Below are positions 42,097 through 53,860 of a stretch of 64,000 nucleotides of DNA, piece by piece. Both the position numbers and the translations under genes were made by a program. The stretch covers positions 93,833 to 157,832 of the forward strand of contig CAJQUW010001430.1 of assembly GCA_907163375.1 (NCBI GenBank), read 5' to 3'. Position 1 is the first letter of the stretch; every line of letters starts with the position of its first letter. The stretch comes from Prostheceraeus crozeri (taxonomy: Eukaryota; Platyhelminthes; Polycladida; Euryleptidae). The notes under the pieces are model-generated. The model saw nothing but the letters and a program-made list of their open reading frames with translations. It was not told the DNA's origin and did not search any database.

Positions 42097-42369
42097 CTTG
42101 AAATCTTCCCACGACCACTGCCCTGCCACACCTTTTTTAGGCCAAGTTATATTAATGTAAGGGATGTGACCTGGTCATCATCGCTTCACGAGTTGTCGGG
42201 AAAAGACTTTCTTGACCTCAATTGTTTTCTGCTCCGACGGTGAGGTTATAAGAAGTCAAATCAAGCTGTCGGCATCGCTGCACTTCAAGTTTAGCTCCTA
42301 ATTCAAAAAAGTACCTCTCCGATTTGCTTAGATTTTGGTGTGTGGCCAGAGAATATCCTCACTTACGTG

Positions 42370-43850
42370 AGTAGTAAGCCCGTGCCAAAATCAAGTGTAA
42401 AATGTACAACGATAGGTCATCAGGCTGACTCAGCCCCCCTCTGGAAGGCAGGAAGGAGTTCGCCAAGGATGTGCTGGGAGGAATGTGTCCGAGAGGAAGA
42501 AACTGTTCCCTACCCCCCTCTGGAAGGAAGGAAGGAAGGAAGGAGGAGCTGTGAGGCAAGGGTAGGAATGTGGGAAGGATAGAGTGAGAAAAGGTGGGTT
42601 TTGGTGGTTTTGGGATGAGAAAGGCTGGAATTCGGCATGAAGGAGGTCTCGGATGGGAAAACGGAGGGCAGATTCGGAGTCTACGTGAAATTTTGGGTTA
42701 GGAAGGAAGGAAGGAGGAGTTTTCCTGTGAGGCAAGGGTAGGAATCTCTGAAAACGGCAGAGTTAGAAAAAGGTGGGTTTTGGTTGTTTTGGGATGAGAA
42801 AGGTCGGAATTCGGCATGAAGGAGTGCTCGGATGGGAAAACGGAGGGCAGATTCGGAGTCTACGTGAAATTTTGGGTTAGGAAGGTTGTTTCCAGCGGAA
42901 TCGGAGAGAAAAAATTTTTGGGACGTCCCGCCCTCCTGTCAGACTTCCAACTTTGGTTCTAGAGATCGTAGAAAGTCGTGCAATAGCTCATTTGAAAGCT
43001 AAGAGTGAGACAAATTCAGTGGAAACGGCTTGTTCATATCTGCCTTCGTTTAGATGTGAAACGCAATTGAAAATTTTGGAAATTGGATTTGGCTTAGAAT
43101 TTTTATGAAAATGGCTCTTGCGGGTGAACGAAGCCTCGGACGGGAAAACAGAGACCAGATGTGGAGTCAGCGTGCCATTCTGCATCTAGAGGGTGAGTTT
43201 CAAGTAAATCGGAGAGAAAAGTTGAAAATTTTCTTCACATTGAGTTTCCACACGGGATTTTTTCGTGAAAAATGTTAAATTGTAGCCACCTTTGGCGATG
43301 AATAGCGGAGGATTGGAAGTGAATGAAGAGCTCAGGTTTCTTTTACGGGCAATAACGCACTTTGTTCTCTAGGATCCAATCTTTTCAGATGCGTGGAAAG
43401 TTTCGTTTCCAAATGAGAGCATGTCTAAAATCGAATTTTTTCACATTTTTCAAAGATTTTGGAACTTTTAAAAAAACGAGAGCTTCTCCGGCTTGTGATC
43501 ATCGTAGAGAGTCGAGGGATAACTTAAATGCAAGGTGAGAGCGAGAAAACGTGACTGTCAAAATTTGAAGTCAATCGGAGCACTAGAACCGGAGATAGAC
43601 GTGTTTAAATACTTGGATGATGGATATTACGTCATCAGCTGATCGCCACAAACTATATAAGTATATAACTATATAAGCTTGTGGAAATCAGTTCTCCTCC
43701 GACTGGGTTGGGGTAGGTGAACTCCGGAGCTCCGATGATAGTATTGGAAATCTCCAAAAACCGGGTAACCGACTTAGAAAATTTCATGTCTGACATCAGC
43801 TAAGATGAAACATTGAATCAAGCCTCTTCGAAAGTGAGCATGATAATGAT
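42370..43850. repeat. TIR-type sequence of copy D with internal duplication
   Basis: Contains 'cccccctctggaa', 'gggaaaacggagggcagattcgga' variants twice (units near 42590-42720 and 42735-42890), 'tctagagatcgtagaaagtcgtgcaa', and 'aaatttcatgtctgacatcagct', all matching TIR or subterminal phrases of A and B. GGAAGGAAGGAAGGA simple repeats at 42521-42545 and 42700-42715. ORFs here are repeat shadows. Confidence 0.7.
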
Positions 43851-44484
43851 ATAAGAAAACATTCAAATGGTGTGAAGCCCCTATGTATCATTGTGAGCAT
43901 CTGTACGTTTGTCATTCCATGTATTTTATCACACGCTTGGAACTATTCAATCTTTTCATCTTTTTCATCTTCGGAAACATTCAGCTCAATTGAGTGTCAT
44001 ACAAACTTGCCACTTAGGATAAAGAGACCGCTATCACAAAGCGTGAGCCGTGCGTCATTCCCCTTCCGTCACAACGAAACGGGAATGCCCATTTACGGTA
44101 ATCTTGACTCCCTGCGTCAGTCAGGAAAGTCAGCGGGTGACATTCCAAATACGGTGAGATGAAATCGTTTGAAGGAGACATGACAAAGTTTGGACATTGG
44201 CATATTCTGTCTTTGTGAGAAAGAAGTATGTAAGACGCTTCTCCCCACCCAATTTCACTCCTTTTTTCTCCTTTCAACGGTGAGTCGTCTGACGCTTGCT
44301 ATCAAACGTTCTAAGTTAGAGATTTAAAGTCAGATCTTACAAGCACCACTGATACACGTTCTGACATTAGGGTCTTAAGGTTTGGGTCTTCTTTGTATGT
44401 CCTATACCATTTATTACAAACATGTTTCTGATCAACAATGCTTTCTTGTGAGAACTGTAGTAAATAATGGATTTTTATCTTGCA
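43851..44484. other. Region 5' of the coiled-coil gene, copy D
   Basis: No supported gene. A polypyrimidine tract and AG (tttttatcttgcag, ending 44484) look like a 3' splice site directly before the coding region of the coiled-coil gene, as in copy C. An upstream first exon is therefore likely but not identified. Confidence 0.45.
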
Positions 44485-45580
44485 GTTTCCGAATACAAAA
44501 AGCACTTGAGACCGGTGGAACACATTGGGGAGCATAAGAAGGTCTTTGAAATAAAGATATGTGTCCATCATGCTGTGGAAGGAGACTCTGACTTTGTCGA
44601 ATTTAGGAAAAGACATGGCCAGTGTCCTTGTGCGTCTATTTCTAACTGCCACTTCAGAAAGTGGTTTGATGACTTGTATAGACGAAGGCAGGAGGAGAGG
44701 GCGGCTGTAAGACACATTGTCGACTTGAATGATGATGGGAACGATCTCTTCCTCAGCGATACAAGCAGCAGTGAGGAGGAAGGGGAAGTACAGGAGGTGA
44801 GAGCCGTTTTCATTAGTGGTAAACAGGAATCTGAGCATGTATCTGAGCATGCAGCTGAACATTCAGAGCTCATTCACTTAACACTTCTACGCCAAATAAA
44901 GGCGGTATACGCGAACAAACAAGAGCTCTAGATAGAGATGAGTTGAAGGCGAAGGCATCACAGCAAGCCCATTACATGCTGCTCAAAGATCGCTATGAGG
45001 CCGTGAATAGACAAAATAAAGAGATGGTGCAGGACATATCCAAACTAGAAATTAAAGTGGGAACGGTGAAAGTCTTACAGGAGGAAGTATTACAGCTGCA
45101 GAAGAGAGAGGAAACATTAATGAAAGAAAGGCGGGAATGGAAGGAGAAGGAGATGGCTTATGAGGAGGTAGTATCCGAGTTGAATCATCAGAGGCAGGAG
45201 GTTGACAGACTTGGTGTGATAGAGTGGAACTGTCAAGGGATGAGAGAAGAAAATCATGACCTAAAGAGGAGACTTAGTCAGGCTGAAGACATCAACAAGG
45301 AAATGAAGAGAAGACACGTAGAGGTCCACCTGCCAATCTACAGAAACCAAGCATGTGACGTGCCTACTGTTACATATGATTTAAACACCACGCAGGAGTG
45401 CTACGAGGGAGGTGGGGTCACCTGCATTCATATCAGTATGGAGGTAGACGGTCGACTGTGCGATTTTTCAGTGAGAAAAGTGAAGAGGAAAATTCCTAGT
45501 AAGTTTCTCGAACATCAGTGCCTCTCAATCAAATCTAACACCATTTTTCTTTCTTACAGAGATCTTCGAGCAAAAGTAGA
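44485..45580 (+). pseudogene. Zn-finger/coiled-coil accessory protein, diverged, copy D
   Basis: Fourth member of the family. A Cys/His N-terminal part (KICVHHAVEGDSDFVEF, HGQCPCASISNCHF) precedes an acidic stretch (FLSDTSSSEEEGEVQEV). The coiled coil (MLLKDRYEAVNRQNKEMVQD, LQEEVLQLQKREETLMKE) follows. The C-terminal domain reads RHVEVHLPIYRNQACDV, NTTQECYEGGGVTCIHISM, and KVKRKIP. A GT/AG intron (about 45499-45560, donor gtaagt) probably precedes a short last exon ending near 45580. The C-terminal block is conserved across all copies despite strong divergence, which argues for a selected function. It looks broken about once. Confidence 0.6.
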
Positions 45581-47134
45581 GAGGAGTCGGAGAACGCCGC
45601 AAACGGCCTTCATGAGGCTAGTGAATGTTCCAAACAGGCTTTATGAGGCTACCCATAATCAGGCCGGAAAGTTTTTTCACTTTCTGACGGTTCGAAGCTC
45701 GTTGAACTCGGAGGATGGGTTGAAAATTGATGAAAGGGATGAAAGGATGGCCACTCACACGCCAAACGTATACAGAAATCAAATTTCTATCTTCATTAGT
45801 TTGCAATCTCTTCACAGTGTGATGATTTCAAAACACTCATCTTCAGCGAGCTAAGAATGAATAATCAAAGTCACCATTAAACTAGAGTTATGAAGTAACT
45901 CATACATGTTACTGGACATGAAAGCATCAAATGTTTTTCGTGTAAATTCAAATGAACCGCTGAAGCATCTAAGGTTCTCATAACCTTCTCATACCTGAGT
46001 AACAGGAATTTACAAGCCTGAGTCATGCACATGAATGCGATACAATTCACAACAGTCATTGCACAGTGATTAGAGTGTTAGAATACATGGTAGGGATTGT
46101 GTTGAGACCACTGCAGTAACATTGTAGGAATAATTAAAGTGAAAAGTTATGTCACATGAAATGAGTGATGCAAGATTAGCTCACATTGAAATGAATTGGT
46201 AGTGTAACAAACAAGCTATGTGGGATTCAGCATATGTTTGAAGACAAGCGCTGTTAAAAGGTTTTGAGATGATGTGAATTTTATCACGTCATATTCATGG
46301 ATGTAATAGAATAAATTTCGTTGCAGGTTTTGAGTGTATAGGATAGAACACATGAAATGAATTGTAAGTGTAACAAAAAAGCTGTGTGGGTTTCAATAAC
46401 ATATCATGCACATGCTGTGTCGTTTTCTTGTCGTTTCAACAGAGTGGATTGACTAAGGAAATAAAGTTACAACCATTTTTACTGTTTGTAAAGTTGGGAA
46501 TAATATCAGAATCATTTCAGTGTTTGCAAGATTGGTGAAGTATAAAATAAAGTCAAGACCATTTCACTGTTTGTAAAGTTAGAAATAAAGTTATAACCAT
46601 GTCACTGTAAAGTTAGAAATAATGTCATAGACATTTCAATGTTTGTAACATAGATGAAGAATAAAGTTAGGATCATCTCACTGTTTGTAAAGTTAGAAAT
46701 AAAGTGGTTGTTTGTTATGTTAGGAATAATGTCATTCACAAATGTTTAAGTCAATAAATCTACTATACACTAGCGGTTAACTTTCACTTGCGCTATATAA
46801 AACCCTAAATCCCTAAATCCAACCGTAGCTAACCCCATCCCCATAGATGATGGACTTTGACAATTTATAGGTAAAGTATAAATAAAGTGACAAGCACTTC
46901 AGTGTTAGTAAGATAGGTAAAGTATAAAATATAGTCACAAGCATTTCACTGTTTGTAAAGTTAGAAATAAAGTTGATGTTTGTAAAGGTTGAAATCATTT
47001 TCGAGTCCTTTCAGTGTTTGTAAAGTTAGAGATAATAGGATTAACAAGCACGTTAGAGAGTTGAATGTACTGAGATCTAAGGATGTAATGGTCACATTAG
47101 AATTCAAGTGATTGAATGTCATCCTAATGAAGAT
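45581..47134. other. AT-rich noncoding stretch with short repeats, copy D
   Basis: No gene supported. From about 46470 to 47030 the phrase 'actgtttgtaaagttagaaataa' recurs imperfectly some eight times at irregular spacing. At 46799-46870 lies one copy of the 'CCCTAAATCCCTAAATCC' block. Weak resemblance to H2-type GGCCT/AGGCT pairs occurs at 45605-45660. Confidence 0.5.
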
Positions 47135-47293
47135 AGAAATGTGTTTGTGGCTGCATTTAGTGCAAGTTTGGCTTCCCTTCATTCCATTTTATCATTTAAC
47201 CTTCCCCTCTGCATTCCATATCCGAAGATATGTGGCGGGTTTGGGTCTGCTTTAGCTGCATTAGAAGGAAGTTCTTATAAGAACTCATGATGC
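47135..47293 (+). ncRNA. H1-like element, degenerate, copy D
   Basis: Begins gatagaaatgtgtttgtggc like the other H1 elements, has a longer middle, then AGTTCT-TATA-AGAACT followed by CATGATGCATTC. Only hairpin 2 is clearly kept. Abuts the 3' end of the acidic gene on the opposite strand. Confidence 0.4.
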
Positions 47294-47295
47294 AT

Positions 47296-47727
47296 TCACG
47301 AGGAAATGTGGTGAAGCAGTGTGCTGTATGTGTGCATGATGATTTTATGAACTGAAGAACGCCCATCACTCACTCCGTCACTGAAAGAAAACATGAACGA
47401 GTTGAGATGACAGCCATTTGTATGCATGTGTAAAACTATTACTTCATCATCTGATATCACAATAACATCTTCATTAGCTTCCACTTCCTCACTTTCCACC
47501 GTGTCCTCACTCCACATCATCTCCTCACTTTCCACCGTCTCGACCTCACTCGTCGCTGTCTCCATCTCTTGTTGTACTCGACGACTCATATCCTCATTCA
47601 AAGTAAAGTATGAATAATACTTCATAAATTCCGCAGTGATATCCTCAGCGTAGATATCACTGTGGAATTCTTCTCCATGGTGTACAGTGCGAGATGGCAT
47701 AACGCACGCTCTTGGCTTATCGGACAT
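47296..47727 (-). CDS. Acidic small protein with SUMO-interaction-like motif, copy D
   Basis: 143 residues from MSDKPRACVMPSRTVHHGEE (an alternative Met lies two codons upstream). Middle rich in Glu (SEVETVESEEMMWSEDTVES), then VIVISDDEVIVL, which fits a SUMO-interacting motif (hydrophobic V/I core followed by acid). No homologue in the other copies. Codon use and lack of repeats make it gene-like, but there is no independent support. Confidence 0.4.
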   Translation of the reverse strand: MSDKPRACVMPSRTVHHGEEFHSDIYAEDITAEFMKYYSYFTLNEDMSRRVQQEMETATSEVETVESEEMMWSEDTVESEEVEANEDVIVISDDEVIVLHMHTNGCHLNSFMFSFSDGVSDGRSSVHKIIMHTYSTLLHHISS

Positions 47728-47849
47728 GATCATGATAGTGAAATGCAAGAGACTATGCTTTATATGAGAATGATGCAGCCTTTCAAGTGTCTTGTTCGCG
47801 CAATCAAATCGCTTTAGACTATCGGTTGGTAGTTGTAACACGACTGTGT

Positions 47850-50800
47850 CAACCTATCGTTCATTTTCATGCTTGATGTGCTGATCTGAATGGTTATCAC
47901 AGATTTTCCGTCATCATCTTCCCTATTGACTGAAGTTGAATGGAAACTGTCGCCAACACGCTGTCAGCATACGACTTTTAACATTCATGTAACTCGCTTG
48001 AACTAAATTCACTTTGATGATGGATGACAAAATGCATGCAGTCAATTAGTAGAGTTTTCACTTGTCTGCATTTGTGAAGACGTTTTTTCCTATCACTCCT
48101 CTTACTGATTTTCCTTTTCACTGTAAATCATATCAGCAGATCATTTGACGGTTACAATCTGTCGAACAACATTCATATCAACACTACAAACGTCGTAGAA
48201 TCCTAGACCTCTGTATGACCCTGTATTTCACCTAGGTTTTATTTACTCTTTGGTCATTGTCTACCTCGAGTTTCAAGATGCTTCACATTGTAAAAGTCAT
48301 ACTCGTGAGATTTACAGTTCTATCCCAATGTTAATTACAGCAAACGTATAAGTAGTAAACACATGTGAGACAAGACATTAATTACATCGCTTATTCCTAT
48401 CCATCATCATTACCTTATGTTTAGCATGACATACATAAGTCTTTAATGTCACACATTTTTTCTCACTCGTGCTTTCCGTTTCAATACTTGGTTTGTATGG
48501 TTTGTATGCAATACTCAAAGCTTCATGAATTTATCCAACCATTCATCATAAAACGTCCAACGAATCCTACCTTGTACAAATCATGGATGTTAAAATACAA
48601 CACTGACTGATAAATGATGCTCATATATTCCTAGCTTGGATAACAAGAAACTTTCATGCGCTGACTATTATATATTTTCCTAATAAACTCTTTACACACT
48701 TATTATTCCAATCATTAAGATACATACAGTGTATTCAACTCTTCTTTGAACATGCATCAATCACCTTTCAGCTGACTGCATCAAATGTAAAGTGTATAGC
48801 ATAATGAGCATGTAACTATCTCTCATCAACGATATGAAATCTGTCTTTTCATTATGAAGTTGAGTCTTGTGTTCAAAGTCATTTTATAAAGCGAACATAT
48901 GCATCACGTATTCTACACTAAAGGAGATCGTTAATTTGTGTAATCCAAAACCCTAAATCCCTAAATCAACGGTAGGTAACCCTACCCCTTAGATGATGAA
49001 CTTTAGCAATTTAGCTATGTCATTCACAAATGGTTAAGTTAATAAATGCATGTATACACTCTACAACAACAGTTATCATTGATGTATGTTTTATAAAACG
49101 CTAAATCTCTAAATCCAATCGTGACTGTCATTGCCTGCATTACTATACAACATCTTGCTCTGATAATTCTTCCTCCCCCCTTACTCCTTCCATTTAACGG
49201 GTGGTGAAGAAATAAAATTCATGACTTCACGTCTAGTCTTCTCTCTACAGACGTTTATATTTTACATCATGTAAAAGATCCTTGCGACTTATCATAGGGA
49301 CTTTAAAACTTTAAACATGATGATTTCATGGCAGTTACGACTTTGAAGATGTGTGTTGGATAAGGTTAACACTTGTCATGAAGTTGCTTTCTCATCAGAT
49401 GAATTTAATAAGAGCTTCTTCATTTTCTAAGAAAGATAGATATCCTTGAATCTAGTGTTTGTGTGTGGCACAGTCTGTAACTTTTCTTTGTTAATAGGGT
49501 GGCCTCCAATGAATTGGTGACCGGGCCCTCGGAAGGACCGATGAAATACTTCGATTACTCGAAGTATTCCGGACGCTGTGTTCTCAGCAACGCCAGATAC
49601 TCTAGCGCCATATCCCTGAACAAAGGGTTTTCCATAAGCTCATGTGAAATGAGGTGGATGGGGCAGCGAATTGCTTCGCCTTTCTCTGCTTACAAAGCAG
49701 CCAGGAGAAAGACTTTCCCCATCTTCACTCTGCATCCACAGCGGAGCTCAAGGGTTCGGCTCATATCAAAGAAAGTTATATCGAACAACATTTCATCAAA
49801 CGACTTGTATTTGATGAATGAGTGTAAACGTCCTCCTTATATTTCTCCAACTTTTTTGTAACTGGCTAGCAAGGCATTGAAGCCTAGAACAAATCGGCAG
49901 TGCCCATGCTTTAGCAGCAAATGGTTACTTGCGCTCGCGGAGTGCACAGTAGCGAATTGTCAACGTGAGAATCCTTTCAGTCACCTACGATGATCTCTCC
50001 GGTGAGATAGCAATTAGCTGTGTGGGAATCAGCTAGGTGGGAAGTCTGAGATGACGATGCGTTCCTGCATCCTTGTTCGTTCGACAGATGCGATAGAAAA
50101 TTCAATGTGTATAGGGGGCAATGCGACATATGGGTGCCAGAGAGCGTGATCATTCATCTTTGTGTTCTGCTCTATGTGCTGAGGGGGCAGCTTGACAAAC
50201 AGGCGACAAAGTGCGCTGGTGATTATTTGTGTGCACAGGAGGGTTACATGACATCTGTTTCACTGATAGGTTTGATGATAAACGTTTTTAGCTGCCTTTG
50301 AATGGCAGCGTATTGAATATTGCAAGCATTGTTAAATGTCAATCTGTGTGCCATTTTCACATCGTCTGCATTCGCACAGAAAGTCACTTGATACAGGTTT
50401 CAATATTGATTCTATTATCAACTTACAAGCAATGTGCGATTCGTTTAGAAATGAGACACGTGTTGATTCTCTTCATTTGTCAAGCACATGAAAAGCAAAC
50501 TTTGATTCTAACCTTTACAATACTCATGGACAGTCCTAATGTAATGTTCGCTGTTTCATACTCATGAAATAGTTCCACTGACACAGACTTGTCACTCAGT
50601 CTTGATAATTCAATGACATTACATGCTTTGCTGTTTCCTACTGATGAGCGTGTTATGGTCCTCTACACAGACTTGTTCAGTTTGTTAGTTCAATGATCGA
50701 GTCGTTGAACTGCATCTAAGACTTATGCGATTCTGCAGGTTTAAAGGTTTATCAACTTTAAACGCGACTGCAATCTATGAAAGTTTTACCAACATAAAGT

Positions 50801-51865
50801 TGTTGTCATAAATTGTTTTACATCACGGAGTCTAGAGCTTCATGCTTACGAATTTCATTTGAATGTCAGAAAGTTGAAGTTAGAATATATGTTCATCTGT
50901 CTATGATGAGTGTAAACGTTCTCGCTACACAGTTCTCCTCTACAAGTTTCCCGTAAAATAGTTGTGACACTTTTGTGAGGGACTCACTTAATCTAGCAGG
51001 TTGATTTTTATCTCACACATGTTTTGAGTGTTTCCTAGCTCATATGCATTCGACTTACAACGTTACAGGTTGTTATGTGTATACTTGTATGCTGTCGATG
51101 CTGACTGCAAAAAACGTTTAACACTGTCTTTAATCTACAAAACAGTCTACACACGCATTCAATTTGATAAAGGCAAAGAACACATTTAGTAAAGCTGGTA
51201 CGCTAACGAGTGTGACTGCAGAAACGTTTTATAAAACCTTTTTTGAACGTTCGCTGAGTTTCACAACATCATGTCAAAGACTTCTTACAATACTTATTTC
51301 AACGTTTGCGTTTAGACTTTTAAGCGAACATGTGCTTCACGTATTCTGCACTAACGGTTAACGCTGTGATATAAACCCCTAAATTCCTAAATCCCTAAAT
51401 CCAACCGTAGATGACCCTACCCTTGGATTATGGACTTTAGGACCCACGCAATTCAATGTCACGGAACTAGCTCTGACACACTCAACGTTTGTCACAAGAC
51501 TTTACCTGCTTTTATAAAACATTCAACACTGTTGTACTTACTATAAGATCTTTTAACAATGTGAAACAATCTACACAGTGCAGTAAAACTTTCTAGTGCT
51601 GTGGTGAACACTGTTTTCATATAACATTCTAAACTCTCAGTCTCACTGCAGTAGAAAACTGCTTTTAGTAAACCTGATGAAGTATTCAGCAATCTAACAG
51701 TCATGGAGTTTGAATTTTCTAATACGGGAACATTTGGCAACTGTATCCACTCAACATAACACTTTCCAACACCGTGAAAGTAAGTTACAAGAAAATCTAC
51801 GCTGTGCAGTAAAACCTTTTCGATAAACCTTTCTAGTGCTGTGATGAGTTCGGTCAGTCATAAAA
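47850..51865. other. AT-rich noncoding region
   Basis: About 4 kb without a supportable gene. Contains further copies of the CCCTAAATC block (48949-49016, 49089-49120, 51373-51432). A less AT-rich block lies at 49499-49780 with an ORF in either orientation that I cannot assign. The rest is random-looking, with scattered 'aaactttactt' and 'cactgcagt' phrases related to the 115-bp repeat that follows. Confidence 0.5.
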
Positions 51866-52440
51866 CTTCGATGATCAAACTTTACTTTCACAAGCGTGCG
51901 TCACGGCAAAACTATTTGACTATACTAAACGTTGCTTTTGCAAACCATGATACACGTTCTGACTACACTCACGAATAAAACTTCGATGATCAAACTTTAC
52001 TTTTACAAACATGTGTCACGGTAAAACTATTTGACTGCACTAAACTTTGCTTTTGCAAGCTATGATACACTTTCGGACTACATTCACGAATAAAGCTTCG
52101 ATGATCAAACTTTACTTTTACAAACGTGTGTCACGGTAAAACTATTTGACTGCACTAAACGTTGCTTTTGCAAACCATGATACACTTTCTGACTACACTC
52201 ACGAATAAAGCTTCGATGATCAAACTTTACTTTCACAAACGTGCGTCACGGTAAAACCATTTGACTACACTAAACGTTGCTTTTGCAAACCATGATACAC
52301 TTTCTGACTACAGTCACGAGTAAAACTTTGATGATCAAACTTTACTTTCACAAACGTGTGTCGCGGTAAAACTATTTGACTACGCTAAACTTTGCTTTTG
52401 CAAGCCATGATACAGTTTCTGACTACGTTCACAAGAGTTT
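51866..52440 (+). repeat. Five tandem copies of a 115-bp repeat
   Basis: Units start at 51866, 51981, 52096, 52211 and 52326 with CTTCGATGATCAAACTTTAC (the last has one change). The period is exactly 115 bases each time. Units differ at scattered positions. Each ends near 'ctgactacactcacgaataaa'. Directly followed by an H1 element. Confidence 0.92.
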
Positions 52441-52469
52441 GTTCACTAGCAAAGATAGAAATGAGGTTG

Positions 52470-52570
52470 TGGTTGCGTGTGGCACATGAATGCCCCTTTC
52501 AATTCATTCCATTCATCATTTCGTCTCCGTGATGGAGACAGTTCTTAAAAGAACTCATGGCCCATTCTCA
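52470..52570 (+). ncRNA. H1 two-hairpin element near the right of copy D
   Basis: CATTCCATTCATCATTTC leader, hairpin GTCTCC-GTGAT-GGAGAC and hairpin AGTTCT-TAAA-AGAACT, then CATGG. Hairpin 1 is lengthened by one pair relative to B, with both sides changed together. An s4-like remnant follows (NLWQIAKCRPGG at about 52620-52650). Confidence 0.58.
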
Positions 52571-52623
52571 CATGTATGGCCAATTATCGGGAGACAAGTG
52601 CAATGGAGATTTTATGATGTAAC

Positions 52624-52878
52624 TTGTGGCAAATAGCTAAATGTCGCCCTGGCGGTCAGAGTACAACGTTGAGACGAAAGGCAACCACTTGGAAACATGA
52701 CGCAGAGAGGTTTCACAAGGATTACAATTGCCGAATATCCCGTGCAGTACTCATCGCTACGGATTTCACAGCTGTCTGGAAAGAACGCCCACCAACAGGA
52801 AGTGTGACGCCGAAAATCTCCGTGACTTGCACCTTCAATGACTTGATCGCCAGACATGAAAACCGGTGGAGTTATTAA
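52624..52878 (+). pseudogene. s4-like remnant after H1 (copy D region)
   Basis: 84-codon ORF reading IAKCRPGGQSTTLRRKATTW, KHDAERFHKDYNC, then VWKERPPTGSVTPKIS. It shares order with B (35372-35600) and, at the DNA level, with the conserved stretches after H1 in A and C (cgcccaccaacaggaag). Ends in DNA like the Polinton subterminal block, suggesting a rearranged junction. Not recognised. Confidence 0.3.
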
Positions 52879-53860
52879 CAAGAGGTTCGCAAGTCGTTGC
52901 TTTGATCAGCTTGATAGCAAGAACTAGTGGATATACTAGTGGCTTCCAGTTTGTGTGATGTAAATGAAGAGAGGTTAGTGCCCCTGCGAATATGGACTTT
53001 TGAGGATAACATTAAAATAAAGAAAGGCGCAATTGCAGGAAATGTGAACTTTATTGATAACCTAGACAGTCATAAAATGTGTAGCAGTCAAAGAATCAGA
53101 AGTATCAGTGAATTAACTTCCGAAAGATGGAATATGCTGCTGCTGCAGTTACAAGATCAGATTGATAAACTTCCTAAAATTTACAGAGAAACCTCATTGC
53201 CATTATTAGAAGAATTTGTGACATTTTTAGCATTTCAAAAGATGATATTGGACTGACTAATCTAGCTGAACATGAGATTGAGACAGTCTCAACTAAACCT
53301 ATTACTTGTTCATATCAAAGAATACCTTTTGGTCTGGAAGATAAAGTGGATAAACTAATACAAGAATTAGCAGAAAAGGAAATTATGGGACCCAGTGAGT
53401 CACCTTGGAACGCACCGCTGGTGGTAATACCCAAGAAGAATGGTGATATTCGTTTGACTATCGATTACCGGAGATTAAATTCTGTTACAAAACGACCTAT
53501 ATTTCCAATTCCAAACGCAAATCAATTGATGGATACTTTAAATGGTTCTTTATTATTTTCAACGCTAGATTTATCTTCAGGATAGTATAACATTCCGATG
53601 AAAAAAGAAGACATTGGTAAAACGGCATTTAGTTCTCGTACCAACCATTGGGAATTCCTGAGAATGCCTATGGGTATTTCAACAGCACATTTCAACGCCT
53701 AATGCACAAGATACTCGAGAAAGAGAAATGGCATAAATGTTTGATTTATCTTGATGACATATTAATATTTTCAAAAGACTTGGATGAGCATGTAAAGCGA
53801 CTTAGAACAATATTCACAAGAATTCGTATATCAGGTGTAAAATTGTCACCTTGTAAATGT

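Larger units (their letters stand above)
42370..52925. mobile_element. Polinton copy D, diverged partial copy (right limit uncertain)
   Basis: Left end probably at 42370 (AGTAGTAA). TIR-type sequence to about 43850 in left-TIR orientation, then the coiled-coil accessory gene, H1-like elements and an acidic small gene. The core genes (polB, MCP, INT, ATPase) are absent, so it is a remnant. The right part (45.9-52.4 kb) is noncoding. A second H1/s4 remnant at 52.47-52.88 kb and a short phrase shared with A's end (gacatgaaaaccggtggag) precede the gypsy fragment. More diverged than A, B and C. Whether everything to 52.9 kb belongs to it is inference. Confidence 0.5.

Noticed and set aside
42359-42735. 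Minus-strand ORFs reading SFLPSFLP
   Set aside because: Translation of GGAAGGAA simple repeats within the D TIR.
44014-44873. Minus-strand ORFs opposite the D coiled-coil gene
   Set aside because: Antisense to a gene whose plus-strand frame is conserved in four copies.
46799-46820. Telomere-like CCCTAAATC repeats
   Set aside because: Only two short units per block, interspersed in AT-rich DNA, and not the animal telomere unit; not a telomere.
50107-50567. Two plus-strand ORFs of 64 and 89 codons
   Set aside because: No motif, no homologue in other copies, typical of chance ORFs in this composition.
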